A stretch of DNA of 46,190 nucleotides, taken from the NCBI GenBank assembly GCA_021798335.1, contig JAJZMI010000087.1, forward strand, positions 1 through 46,190, in the 5' to 3' direction. The translations under genes were made by a program, and so were the position numbers. Shown here piece after piece: positions 25,706 to 33,683 of the stretch. The first letter of the stretch is position 1; every line of letters begins with the position of its first letter. Below the pieces are notes generated by a model. That model had not been told where the DNA came from and did no database searches. It was given only the letters and a program-made list of their open reading frames with translations. This DNA comes from Pseudomonadota bacterium (lineage in GTDB: Bacteria > Pseudomonadota > Gammaproteobacteria > Steroidobacterales > Steroidobacteraceae).

Positions 25706-26497
25706 ATGAAGTACACCGGCAAGGTCGCCGGCGGTCTGCTCGGCTTGGTACTCGGCTTCGGCCCCATCGGGGCCGTGCTCGGGGTTCTGATCGGACATCA
25801 GTTCGACGTCTACGCCGAGCAGCGTTCGGGCCGCACGACGCACTCGGCGGCGATCGGCGAACGATTCTTCCGCGCGACGTTCCGCGTCATGGGCTGCCTT
25901 GCCAAGGCGGACGGGCGGGTCTCCGAACAGGAAATCGCCGCCGCGCGTGGGGTGATGACGCAGCTGCGGTTGTCCGCTGCGCAGGTGCGCTCGGCTATCG
26001 AATATTTCACGGAAGGCAAGCAGCCGCAGTTCGATCTGCAAGCGGAGCTTGCCGAACTCAATCGCGCCTGCCTCGGCCGGCCGCACCTGAAGCGTGTGTT
26101 CGTCGAATTGCAGGTGCGCGCCGCGCTTGCCGGTAATGACCTCGAGGGACCCGTGCGGCGAATGCTCGCGAGCATCGCCGCGCGGCTCGGTCTGTCGGGG
26201 CTCGAGTTCGCGCAGATCGAGGCGGCGCTGCGCATTCAGGCTCACGCCTTCGGGCAGCCGCCCGGTCGTGATACGGCACAGGACCTCGAGCGCGCCTACA
26301 GCGTTCTCGGGGTGAGCCCGGGGGACAGCGATCGCGACATCGTGAAGGCCTACCGCAGGCAGCTCAGCCGCAACCATCCCGACAAGCTCAAGGCCAACGG
26401 CCTGCCGGATTCGATGCTCGAGCATGCCAAGCAACGGACGCAGCAAGTCATCGAGGCCTTCGAGCTGATTCGGGCTCGGCGGGGGATGAGGACTTGA
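25706..26497 (+). CDS. djlA: DjlA-type membrane-anchored DnaJ co-chaperone
   Basis: A 263-aa protein. An N-terminal glycine-rich transmembrane segment (GKVAGGLLGLVLGFGPIGAVLG, about 4-26) is followed by a TerB-like helical domain (about 50-165, RVMGCLAKADGRVSEQEI, TEGKQPQFDL) and a C-terminal J domain (about 196-263) with the HPD tripeptide in NHPDKL. DjlA stimulates DnaK and modulates envelope signalling. ATG 25706 is placed right at the anchor; the track start adds 20 residues. Divergent from purC. Confidence 0.92.
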   Translation: MKYTGKVAGGLLGLVLGFGPIGAVLGVLIGHQFDVYAEQRSGRTTHSAAIGERFFRATFRVMGCLAKADGRVSEQEIAAARGVMTQLRLSAAQVRSAIEYFTEGKQPQFDLQAELAELNRACLGRPHLKRVFVELQVRAALAGNDLEGPVRRMLASIAARLGLSGLEFAQIEAALRIQAHAFGQPPGRDTAQDLERAYSVLGVSPGDSDRDIVKAYRRQLSRNHPDKLKANGLPDSMLEHAKQRTQQVIEAFELIRARRGMRT

Positions 26498-26535
26498 GCC
26501 GTGCAGCGCACTGGGCAAGCGAACGCGCCCAGGCG

Positions 26536-26541
26536 TAATCT
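26536..26541 (+). promoter_or_regulatory. Candidate -10 box before the YihY-type gene
   Basis: TAATCT with 9 nt to ATG 26551, part of the same short-spacing pattern; less distinctive than the coq7 and purC boxes. Confidence 0.3.
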
Positions 26542-26550
26542 TCCTGCGTC

Positions 26551-27900
26551 ATGTGGGCAAAATTCTGGTCATTTCTCGATGACTGGTTCTTCGGCGGCGC
26601 CGGGCGCAGCCCGGTGGAGCGCGGTCCGTTCATCCATGGGCTGAGCTACGTCTACGCCGTAGTGCGCGATCTGCTGACTCGCGGGGAGATCAACCTGCGG
26701 GCTATGAGCCTGGTGTATACGACCCTGCTCACGCTGATTCCCTTGGCGGCCTTCAGTTTCGCGATCCTCAAGCTCCTCGGCGCCGGCGGCGACCTTGCGC
26801 CGGTGGTCTATCAATTCTTCAGCGCGCTCGGCCCGCAGGAGGCTCCCAAGCTGACATCGCGCGTGGTGCTGTTCGCCAATCGGATCGGCGGCGGGTTGCT
26901 CGGCTCGGTCGGCCTGGCGCTGCTCGCCGTGACGCTGATCATCACGATCAAGAAGGTCGAGGACAGCTTCAATTTCCTCTGGCGCGTGCAGAAACCGCGC
27001 AGTCTGGCCCGCCGCGTCACCGAATATCTGACGCTGCTGGTCGTCGGCCCGATTCTTCTGGTGATGTTCATCGGGCTGTCGCACCGCGCGATCGACAGCG
27101 CGCCGTTTCGCGATCTGAGGCACCTGCCACTGCTCGATATCCTGACGGCGGCGGGGATCAAGCTCGCGCCCTACGTCATGGGCATCGTGTTCTTCACCGG
27201 TCTCTATATTCTGGTGCCGAACACCCGGGTGCGACTGCGTCCGGCGCTGATCGGCGCGGTGGTGGCGGGGATCCTGTGGGCGGCGGTCGGGCACATGTTC
27301 ACGGCCTTCGTGGTGCACTCGCCGCGCCTGGCGATCGTCTACGCCGGATTCGCATTCATCGTGGCGGCCCTGCTGTGGACGTACTCCGGATGGCTCATCC
27401 TGCTCGCGGGGGCGCTGCTGTCCTTCTACGTTCAGAACCCGGCCTACCTGCGCCTCGGGCTGCAGGCGCTGGAGCTCTCGGGCGCCGAGGTCGAGCAGCT
27501 CTCGCTGCGGGTGATGTATCTGGTGGGGCGCGCGTATCTCACGGGCGAGCGGCGTTGGCGTCTGAGCAGTCTCGCGGCCGAACTCGGCCTGCCCTCCGTT
27601 GCCGTGGCGGAAACGGTTTTGCCCCTGGAGCGCGCCGGGATCCTGCTGGTGACCGAGGAGGACGAGCTGGTGCCCGCGCGCGATCTGGGGCGCATCACGG
27701 TTGCGGAAATATTGGAGGTCGCGCGCAACCGGCAAACGGGCGATTTCAATCCGCGCGTGCTGCCGATTGCCCCGGTGGACCGCCTGCTCGGGGCGATCGA
27801 CGAGGCGCGTCGCGGCCGCTGCGGTGATCTTACGCTGCGCGACCTGGTTCAGGAGCCGCCCCGGGCGACCCTGGTGTTGGCCTCCGGCAACGGTCCGTGA
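26551..27900 (+). CDS. YihY/BrkB-family inner membrane protein
   Basis: A 449-aa protein of the family once mis-named RNase BN. About six hydrophobic segments span 35-285 (e.g. MSLVYTTLLTLIPLAAFSFAIL, LLGSVGLALLAVTLIITI, LVVGPILLVMFIGL, YVMGIVFFTGLYILVPN, LIGAVVAGILWAAVGHM, AFIVAALLWTYSGWLILLAGAL). The family hallmark RAMSLVYTTLLTLIP is clear. The last 150 residues form a soluble part with a winged-helix-like segment (LSSLAAELGLPSVAVAETVLPLERAGILL) typical of longer members. Function is unknown. Confidence 0.85.
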   Translation: MWAKFWSFLDDWFFGGAGRSPVERGPFIHGLSYVYAVVRDLLTRGEINLRAMSLVYTTLLTLIPLAAFSFAILKLLGAGGDLAPVVYQFFSALGPQEAPKLTSRVVLFANRIGGGLLGSVGLALLAVTLIITIKKVEDSFNFLWRVQKPRSLARRVTEYLTLLVVGPILLVMFIGLSHRAIDSAPFRDLRHLPLLDILTAAGIKLAPYVMGIVFFTGLYILVPNTRVRLRPALIGAVVAGILWAAVGHMFTAFVVHSPRLAIVYAGFAFIVAALLWTYSGWLILLAGALLSFYVQNPAYLRLGLQALELSGAEVEQLSLRVMYLVGRAYLTGERRWRLSSLAAELGLPSVAVAETVLPLERAGILLVTEEDELVPARDLGRITVAEILEVARNRQTGDFNPRVLPIAPVDRLLGAIDEARRGRCGDLTLRDLVQEPPRATLVLASGNGP

Positions 27901-27910
27901 GGCGCGCCGC

Positions 27911-28594
27911 CTAGATCGTCTCCGTGCCGGTTTCCGTGCCGACCAGCAGCAGGTCCGCCGGCCGCAGCGCAAACAATCCCACGGTGACCACGCCCGTGAT
28001 GGCATCGAGCTCGCGCTCGAGCGCCGGGGGATCGCCGATCGGCAGTCCATGCACGTCGATGATCTGGTTGCCGTTGTCGGTCACGAAGCCCCGACGCCAC
28101 ACCGCGCGGCCGCCCCGCGCCTCGATCGCGCGTGTCACCAGCGCGCGCGCCATCGGAATGACCTCGATCGGCAGGGGAAACGCTCCCAGAGCCTCGGCGA
28201 GCTTGCCGTCATCGATGATGCACACGAAGCGCTCGGCAGCCGCTGCCACGATCTTCTCGCGCGTGAGCGCGCCGCCCCCACCCTTGATCAAGTGCCGGGC
28301 ACGGGTGGCCTGGTCGGCTCCGTCGATGTACAGATGTACCGTGCCGACCTCGTTGAGGTCGAGCACCTCGATGCCGGCGGCGCGCAGCAGGGCGCTGGTC
28401 GCTTCGGAACTCGACACGGCCGCCTGGATCAACCCCGGTTGCCCGGCCAGCGCCTCGATGAAATACGCCACGGTCGAGCCGGTTCCCACGCCGAGCACGC
28501 TGCCCGACTCGACGTAGTGCAGCGCGGTCTGCGCGCAGCGGCGCTTCTTGGCGCGGACCTCGTCCTGTGTCGGACCGGTTGTGGGCTGTGTCAC
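27911..28594 (-). CDS. rpiA: Ribose-5-phosphate isomerase A
   Basis: A 227-aa enzyme interconverting ribose-5-P and ribulose-5-P. The GTG at 28594 is chosen since the upstream in-frame part reads through repeat-like hairpin DNA. Motifs: [45 protein letters not shown] and [11 protein letters not shown]. It lies 10 nt from the convergent YihY-type gene. Together with rpe it covers the reversible pentose-phosphate steps that supply PRPP for the nearby pur genes. Confidence 0.94.
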   Translation of the reverse strand: MTQPTTGPTQDEVRAKKRRCAQTALHYVESGSVLGVGTGSTVAYFIEALAGQPGLIQAAVSSSEATSALLRAAGIEVLDLNEVGTVHLYIDGADQATRARHLIKGGGGALTREKIVAAAAERFVCIIDDGKLAEALGAFPLPIEVIPMARALVTRAIEARGGRAVWRRGFVTDNGNQIIDVHGLPIGDPPALERELDAITGVVTVGLFALRPADLLLVGTETGTETI

Positions 28595-28620
28595 GGACTT
28601 TCCCGGGGCTGGAAACGAAT

Positions 28621-28640
28621 GTGCCCGCTTGCGCGGGCAC
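28621..28640. repeat. REP-like inverted repeat
   Basis: GTGCCCGC-TTGC-GCGGGCAC, a perfect 8-bp stem, followed by GAGGGCATCG. The sequence resembles short extragenic palindromes common in GC-rich proteobacteria. A genome-wide copy number count would decide. Confidence 0.4.
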
Positions 28641-28664
28641 GAGGGCATCGAACGTTGCTTCACC

Positions 28665-28688
28665 CGGCGGCCGCCGAAGCGGCCGCCG
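28665..28688 (-). terminator. Hairpin with UUCG tetraloop after the KA-rich peptide gene
   Basis: Minus strand CGGCGGCCGC-TTCG-GCGGCCGCCG: a perfect 10-bp stem closed by a C(UUCG)G loop, 12 nt after the peptide stop. There is no U tract, so it may stabilise the 3' end rather than terminate alone. Confidence 0.5.
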
Positions 28689-28699
28689 AGCGAAAGGCC

Positions 28700-28753
28700 T
28701 CACTTCTTCTTTGCAGCTTTCTTCTTCGCGGCCTTCTTCTTTGCCTTCGCCAT
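28700..28753 (-). CDS. 17-residue Lys/Ala-rich peptide
   Basis: Too short for the ORF track. The minus strand reads MAKAKKKAAKKKAAKKK then TGA. Its three KKKAA-like repeats resemble the DNA-binding tails of bacterial histone H1-like proteins. Support for expression: GGAGAG 7 nt upstream of the ATG and a TTGTAT-16 nt-TATACT promoter giving a leader of about 30 nt, then a UUCG hairpin downstream. Net charge is about +11. It could be a stand-alone nucleic-acid-binding peptide. Alternatively it is the vestige of a longer protein, though no frame continues it upstream. Confidence 0.55.
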   Translation of the reverse strand: MAKAKKKAAKKKAAKKK

Positions 28754-28789
28754 GTTGGCTCTCCAATTGTCGGGTTAGTCCGAGGGCCG

Positions 28790-28817
28790 AGTATATACAT
28801 GCGAGGCAAAAATACAA
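28790..28817 (-). promoter_or_regulatory. Promoter of the KA-rich peptide gene
   Basis: -35 TTGTAT (28817-28812), 16-nt spacer, -10 TATACT (28795-28790), with an AT-rich context unusual for the window. Rest of 28754-28976: no other feature seen. Confidence 0.55.
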
Positions 28818-28976
28818 GCAAGTCTTCAGAGGATGTGGTAACGGCGCACAGAAGCGGTCGATCGCTGCGCCGTTCATGCATCGGCGGGTCCGGTGCGCTC
28901 ATCCTGTCCGTCGCTCGCTGCAAGGCGACTCGCGCCGGCGCCTACTCGTGACGGATGCGGTGCCGTGCTCGCATTG

Positions 28977-29600
28977 TCACGGCACGCCGCGGATGCGGGC
29001 GCAATGGATGACCCCCCGCTCGGTTAGCACCATGTCGAGCGGTACGTCGTGCGCGGCGCGCGCGATGTAGTCGCGCTGCTGCACGGCATAAGCGAGTCCG
29101 ACGAGCAGGGGTCTGTGCTCCGGGGCGCGCGTGCGGCAAAACGCCAGTGCGCGATCGTAGTAGCCGCCGCCCATGCCGAGCCGGGTGCCACGGCGGTCGA
29201 AGCCGACGAGGGGCAGAAAAATGATGTGCAACGGGCGCGCATCAGGCAGTGCCGACCCTTGCGGCTCGGCGATGCCGAATCGGTTGCGGCGCACGCGCGT
29301 GCCGATCGGCGCGAACTGCATGGATCGTGCCGAACCACGCGCACCGATGCGTGGCAGGTAGACGCGACAGCCCCGTCGGCGCGCCATCGCGATCAACTCG
29401 GAGGTATCGAGTTCTTCGGGCAGGGCGGCGTACAGCCCGATGCGCCATCCCCGCCGCAACCGCAGCACGCGCACGGCACGGAGCGCGACGCTGCGTGCGG
29501 CGCGCGCGCGTTGCAGATCGGGAATGCTGCGGCGCGCCTGGCGCAGCACGGTCCGCAAGGACTCGCGGCCGTGCTCGGGGGTGCAATCAGGGAGCGTCAC
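28977..29600 (-). CDS. fau: 5-formyltetrahydrofolate cyclo-ligase
   Basis: A 207-aa enzyme (YgfA) that returns 5-formyl-THF to 5,10-methenyl-THF using ATP. The conserved C-terminal signature is GMGGGYYDRAL, with IIFLPLVGFDRRGTRLG before it; RVYLPRIG is the mid-domain block and the basic N-terminus RQARRSIPDLQRARAA is typical. The start is taken as GTG 29600 with AGGCGG immediately upstream (spacing poor); the track start 29735 reads through the structured RNA region. The conserved gene order zapA-6S RNA-ygfA supports the call. Confidence 0.85.
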   Translation of the reverse strand: MTLPDCTPEHGRESLRTVLRQARRSIPDLQRARAARSVALRAVRVLRLRRGWRIGLYAALPEELDTSELIAMARRRGCRVYLPRIGARGSARSMQFAPIGTRVRRNRFGIAEPQGSALPDARPLHIIFLPLVGFDRRGTRLGMGGGYYDRALAFCRTRAPEHRPLLVGLAYAVQQRDYIARAAHDVPLDMVLTERGVIHCARIRGVP

Positions 29601-29652
29601 CCGCCTGTGCCGGTGCGGGCCGTTGCTCTCGAACCGGAGCAACAGGTGGGAC

Positions 29653-29786
29653 GAGCTGCGGCAGGTAAGGCTTTCCGCCCGGGGCGGACCTGCACAATTC
29701 TGCCGACAAGCCCAGAAGTCCCATGGGTGTTTCAATTAGGGTCCGAGGTAACCCGACCCACGTGTCGAGCACCGCAGGCGACGCTC
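29653..29786 (-). ncRNA. ssrS: Candidate 6S RNA (by position and pairing)
   Basis: The 232-nt gap between zapA and the cyclo-ligase is where gammaproteobacteria encode 6S RNA, the RNA polymerase-binding regulator. The minus strand shows long-range pairing: GAGC...CTGCGG near 29786 with CCGCAG-CTC near 29653. Inside are local stems GGGTC/GACCC and GCAGGT/ACCTGC enclosing CCGCC/GGCGG. I could not identify the classic central bubble sequence by eye, so the boundaries and identity are tentative. Confidence 0.42.
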
Positions 29787-29832
29787 GGGTCACTCTACAC
29801 CAAACCCGGTCCGGTCGCAGGCTCGGTGCGGC

Positions 29833-30147
29833 TCACAGCTCGAGCGGCTGGGTGTGACCGAGCGCACTATCGAGGCGCTCGCGCAGCGCGCGCACCTTGT
29901 CGCTGGCCTCGACCGTGACCCGGCTGCCGCGCGTGCGCAGCTGCAGCAGCTCGTTGGCCATATTGAGCGCGACCATGACCGCAACGCGATCGAGTCCAAC
30001 CACCTTGCCGCTGTCGCGCACCTCGCGCATGCGCGCATTGAGGTATTCGGCCGCATCGAGCAGCGCCGGCCGCTCATCGTGGGGGCAAGCGACCATGTAA
30101 TCGCGGTCGAGAATGCGCACGTTGACGCGAGCGGGGTCCTGGCTCAT
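29833..30147 (-). CDS. zapA: Cell division protein ZapA
   Basis: A 104-aa FtsZ-ring bundling protein. N-terminal beta region VNVRILDRDYMVACPHDERPALLDAAEYLNARM, then DRVAVMVALNMANELLQL and a C-terminal coiled coil (VEASDKVRALRERLDSAL). It overlaps the upstream ZapB-like gene by an ATGA. Confidence 0.93.
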   Translation of the reverse strand: MSQDPARVNVRILDRDYMVACPHDERPALLDAAEYLNARMREVRDSGKVVGLDRVAVMVALNMANELLQLRTRGSRVTVEASDKVRALRERLDSALGHTQPLEL

Positions 30148-30374
30148 GCGCTGTGCTCCAGGGCCTTCAATCGTCCGATCATGGCTTCGACGCGTGCGCG
30201 CACCTGCTCGTTCTTCTGCAGCAGCGAGGCGCGCTCGTTGGCGAGCGACTCGTGACGCTGCTTGAGCGCGCGGTTTTCATCACGCAGGCCTTCCACGACG
30301 CCGAGCAGCTCCTCTACCCGCCGCGTCAGGTGGGCGAGTTCGGCGTCGAGCGGCGAGGGTGCGGGGGCGGTCAT
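30144..30374 (-). CDS. TIGR02449-type ZapB-like coiled-coil protein
   Basis: A 76-aa protein starting at ATG 30374. Nearly the whole chain is a heptad coiled coil (LDAELAHLTRRVEELLGVVEGLRDENRAL through EQVRARVEAMIGRLKALE). Small coiled-coil proteins of this type precede zapA in many gammaproteobacteria and probably act in division. A TATAGT box lies 9 nt upstream. Confidence 0.8.
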   Translation of the reverse strand: MTAPAPSPLDAELAHLTRRVEELLGVVEGLRDENRALKQRHESLANERASLLQKNEQVRARVEAMIGRLKALEHSA

Positions 30375-30383
30375 GCTGGCGCG

Positions 30384-30389
30384 ACTATA
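30384..30389 (-). promoter_or_regulatory. Candidate -10 box of the zapA operon
   Basis: Minus-strand TATAGT, 9 nt before ATG 30374; a leader of 0-3 nt is predicted. Confidence 0.4.
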
Positions 30390-30471
30390 GTGCCGAGCTC
30401 TTGGCGAGGTCAATCTGCGGGCGAAGGCCCTTGCCCGGCGACCCGGCGCATCCCTCGGCGTGCACATGCTG

Positions 30472-30477
30472 CATAAT
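30472..30477 (+). promoter_or_regulatory. Candidate -10 box of ygfB-pepP-ubiH-ubiI
   Basis: CATAAT with 8 nt to ATG 30486, another short-spaced box. Confidence 0.4.
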
Positions 30478-30485
30478 GCCCGGCA

Positions 30486-31052
30486 ATGCTCCCAGAAAAC
30501 TATGCGGACATTCAAAGTGCCCTCACCGAGGAGCACTCGCTCGCCGACGCGGCCGAGGCGCACGGCACGCTCAGCGGCTCTCTGTGCTCGGTGTCCGAGT
30601 ACCGATTCGAGGACTGGTTGTGCGACATCCTGCCGGAGGGCAAGGCCCGCCCGCCCAACGCCGCGCTCCTGCGCGAGCTGTATCGGAGCACCGCGGACGC
30701 GCTGTTCGCCCCGGACATGGGCTTCGAGCTACTGCTGCCGCAGGATGACCAGTCGATCGTCGAGCGCGCCGCCGCGCTCGGCCTGTGGTGTCAGGGGTTC
30801 CTGTACGGCCTGGGTCTGGGTGTGTTGCGTGATACGGCGCGCATGCCCGACGAGCTGAGCGAGATCGTCGCGGACATTACCGAAATCGGTCGTGCCGCGG
30901 TCGATACGGACCAGAGCGAAGAGTCGAACGAAGCGGCGTATGCGGAACTCGTGGAGTTCCTGCGCGTCAGCGTCCAAGTGGTGTTTGAGGAGCTGGCGCC
31001 GCTGCGCGAGACCTCGGCTGCACCCCTCTTACCCGGAGCATCCTTCCATTGA
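30486..31052 (+). CDS. ygfB: UPF0149 family protein YgfB
   Basis: A 188-aa all-helical acidic protein. The family pattern is AEAHGTLSGSLCS, EDWLCDILPEG, LLPQDDQSIVERAAALGLWCQGFLYGLGLG and AYAELVEFLRVSVQVVFEEL. In Pseudomonas YgfB modulates antibiotic-resistance gene expression; elsewhere its role is unclear. It heads the conserved ygfB-pepP-ubiH-ubiI operon. Confidence 0.92.
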   Translation: MLPENYADIQSALTEEHSLADAAEAHGTLSGSLCSVSEYRFEDWLCDILPEGKARPPNAALLRELYRSTADALFAPDMGFELLLPQDDQSIVERAAALGLWCQGFLYGLGLGVLRDTARMPDELSEIVADITEIGRAAVDTDQSEESNEAAYAELVEFLRVSVQVVFEELAPLRETSAAPLLPGASFH

Positions 31053-32440
31053 GAACCGTTACGGCCGCAGAAGAGTTCGCCCGCCGCCGCAGCGCGCTGA
31101 TGCGCCTGATGGGGCGAGAGGCCATCGCCATCGTGCCCTGCGCGCCGGTGCGGGCGCGCAACAATGACGTCGACTATCCGTATCGCCAGGACAGCGACTT
31201 TCACTACCTGACGGGTTTCGGCGAGCCGGAGTCCGTGGCGGTGCTCGTCCCGGGGCGCGAGCAGGCCGAATACATTCTGTTCGTGCGCGAGCGCGACCCG
31301 GCCCGCGAGATCTGGGATGGACGGCGCGCCGGCCCGGCCGGCGCGCGGCGCATCCATGGCGCGGACGATGCCTTCCCGATCGCCGACATCGACGAGATCC
31401 TGCCGGGGCTGATGGAGAACCGCGCCAAGGTCTTCTACGCCATGGGGATGTATCCGCAATTCGATCAGCGCGTGGTCGGCTGGGTGAACGGTTTGCGCAC
31501 GCAGGCGCGCAATGGCCGCCATCCCCCCCAGGAATTCGTGGCGCTCGACCAGGTGCTGCACGAGCTGCGGTTGATCAAGTCGCGTGCCGAGCTCGAGCTG
31601 ATGCGCTCCGCGGCACGCATCGGTGCGCTCGCCCACGTGCGCGCGATGCGCGCCTGCCGCCCCGGCCTCATGGAATACGAGCTGATGGCCGAGATCGTGC
31701 ACGAGTTCCGCCGCCACGGCGCCGACACGGCGTATCAGCCGATCGTCGGCGGGGGCGCCAATAGCTGCATCCTGCATTACATCGAGAACGACGCGGTCCT
31801 GCGCGCGGACGATGTCGTGCTGATCGATGCCGGCTGTGAGTACAACTATTACGCGTCGGATATCACGCGCACCTTCCCGGTCGCAGGGCGCTTCACGCCC
31901 GAGCAGCGGGCCGTGTATGACGTGGTGCTCGAGGCGAATCTTGCGGCGATTGCCAAAGTGCGTCCGGGCAATCACTGGAACGAGCCGCATGAGGCGGCCG
32001 TGCGCGTCGTGACGCAGGGGCTGGTGCGGCTTGGATTGCTCAAGGGCCGCCCGGCGAAGCTCGAGCGCGATGGCGCTTACCGGCGGTTCTTCATGCACCG
32101 CACCGGGCATTGGCTCGGCATGGATGTGCACGATGTGGGTGATTACAAGACGGGCGAGGCCTGGCGCGTGCTCGAGCCGGGCATGGTCCTCACCGTCGAG
32201 CCGGGCATCTATATCCCCCGCGGCGCGCGCGGCGTGCCGAAGCGCCTGCAAGGCATCGGGGTGCGGATCGAGGACGATGTTGTGGTGACCCGCAACGGTG
32301 CCGAGGTCCTCAGCGACGGCGCACCGAAGGATCCCGATCAGATCGAGATGCTGATGGCCGAGGTCCACGGCGAGGCGCCGAAGACGCCGCGCAGGCGGCC
32401 AGCCCGCGGTGCGCGGCGGGGGACGCGTGAGCGCCACTGA
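31049..32440 (+). CDS. pepP: Xaa-Pro aminopeptidase P
   Basis: A 463-aa pita-bread metallopeptidase removing N-terminal residues before proline. TTG 31049 overlaps the ygfB stop by 4 nt, with CGGAGC upstream. Dinuclear metal ligands are all present: the two Asp in DAGCEYNYYASDITRTFP, His in HRTGHWLGMDVHD, Glu in TVEPGIYIP and Glu in RIEDDVVV. N-terminal creatinase-like domain about 1-170 with NNDVDYPYRQDSDFHYLTGF. Confidence 0.95.
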   Translation: MRTVTAAEEFARRRSALMRLMGREAIAIVPCAPVRARNNDVDYPYRQDSDFHYLTGFGEPESVAVLVPGREQAEYILFVRERDPAREIWDGRRAGPAGARRIHGADDAFPIADIDEILPGLMENRAKVFYAMGMYPQFDQRVVGWVNGLRTQARNGRHPPQEFVALDQVLHELRLIKSRAELELMRSAARIGALAHVRAMRACRPGLMEYELMAEIVHEFRRHGADTAYQPIVGGGANSCILHYIENDAVLRADDVVLIDAGCEYNYYASDITRTFPVAGRFTPEQRAVYDVVLEANLAAIAKVRPGNHWNEPHEAAVRVVTQGLVRLGLLKGRPAKLERDGAYRRFFMHRTGHWLGMDVHDVGDYKTGEAWRVLEPGMVLTVEPGIYIPRGARGVPKRLQGIGVRIEDDVVVTRNGAEVLSDGAPKDPDQIEMLMAEVHGEAPKTPRRRPARGARRGTRERH

Positions 32441-33683
32441 GCGCACGCCCCGGCGCAATGCGAGTCGCCCGCGCGCGTACGACATCGTGATCGTCGGAGG
32501 CGGCCTGGTGGGGGCGAGTCTTGCGCTCGCACTGGCCGGCGCGGCCCGGCGCGTCCTGCTGATCGAGGGTGTGGCGCCGGACTCGAGCCTGCAGCCGAGC
32601 TTCGACGAGCGTACCACGGCGCTGGGTAATGCCAGCCGACGCATCTTCGAGGGGTTGGGCGTGTGGGATCATCTTGCGCGCGCGGCCGCTCCCATCCGCG
32701 TCATTCATATATCGGATGCGGGTCATTTCGGGGGCGCACGCTTGCGCGCCGAGGAGCAGGGGGTCGAGGCGTTCGGCTACGTAATCCCCAATCGTGTGAT
32801 CGGTGCCGCCCTGTGGCGCGCTTTGCAGCAAGCCGAGGGCGTCACGCTGCGCGTTCCGGCGCGCGTTACGGCGATCGAGATCGCCGCGGACGGGGCGGCC
32901 CTGACCGTGACCGACAGCGACGGGACGGAGGAGAGTGTCACTGCGCGGCTGTTGGTCGCCGCGGACGGGGCTCAGTCCGTGGTGCGCGCCGCGGCGGGTA
33001 TTGCCGCGGCGGTCGCGGATTACGAGCAGGTGGCGATCACCGCGGCGGTGACCACCGATCGGCCGAGTGACGGAACCGCGTACGAGCGTTTCACAGCCTC
33101 CGGGCCGGTGGCCGTGCTGCCGTTGCGCGATGGCGGTTACGGCACGGTCTGGGCCTGTCCTGCGGCACATGCGGCGCAACTGCTGCAGCTGAGCGATGCG
33201 GCGTACTTGGCCGCGCTCCAGGGGCGCTTCGGATGGCGCATCGGGCGGCTGCTGCGCGCCGGACGGCGGGCCTCGTATCCTCTGAAGCTCTCGCGGGCCG
33301 CCGCGAGCGTGGGCACACGGACCGTGCTGGTCGGCAATGCGGCGCAGGGGCTGCATCCGGTCGCGGGCCAGGGCTTCAACCTCGGGCTGCGCGATGCGGC
33401 ACTGTTAGCCGAGCACATTGTCGCCGCCGGCGGTGATCCGGGTTCGCCCGAGCTGCTGGACGGCTACTGTCGTGCGCGTGCCGCGGACCGCAGCGGCGTC
33501 GTGCGGTTCACCGATTCCCTGGTCAGGCTGTTCGCCAGCCGCCTGCCCGGCGTGAGCGTGCTGCGCGACTTGGGCCTGGTGCTGTTCGATCTTTCCCCGC
33601 CGGCCAAGCGGGCTCTGGCGCGGGTGAGCCTGGGGTTCGGCGGCCCGATGCCGCGGCTGGCGCGGGGCTTGACCCTGACATGA
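32427..33683 (+). CDS. ubiH: 2-octaprenyl-6-methoxyphenol hydroxylase UbiH
   Basis: A 418-aa FAD monooxygenase of ubiquinone synthesis. GTG 32427 has GGGGGAC upstream and overlaps pepP by 14 nt. FAD motifs: DIVIVGGGLVGASLALAL (ADP-binding), DERTTALGNASRRIFEGLG, LVAADGAQSVVR (DG motif) and GNAAQGLHPVAGQGFNLGLRDA. The GNAAQ form is characteristic of UbiH as opposed to GDAAH in UbiI. Confidence 0.92.
   Translation: MSATERTPRRNASRPRAYDIVIVGGGLVGASLALALAGAARRVLLIEGVAPDSSLQPSFDERTTALGNASRRIFEGLGVWDHLARAAAPIRVIHISDAGHFGGARLRAEEQGVEAFGYVIPNRVIGAALWRALQQAEGVTLRVPARVTAIEIAADGAALTVTDSDGTEESVTARLLVAADGAQSVVRAAAGIAAAVADYEQVAITAAVTTDRPSDGTAYERFTASGPVAVLPLRDGGYGTVWACPAAHAAQLLQLSDAAYLAALQGRFGWRIGRLLRAGRRASYPLKLSRAAASVGTRTVLVGNAAQGLHPVAGQGFNLGLRDAALLAEHIVAAGGDPGSPELLDGYCRARAADRSGVVRFTDSLVRLFASRLPGVSVLRDLGLVLFDLSPPAKRALARVSLGFGGPMPRLARGLTLT

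Noticed and set aside
26569-28050. A 493-codon minus-strand frame
   Set aside because: Antisense to the YihY-type gene, very Gln/Arg/His-rich, no family features.
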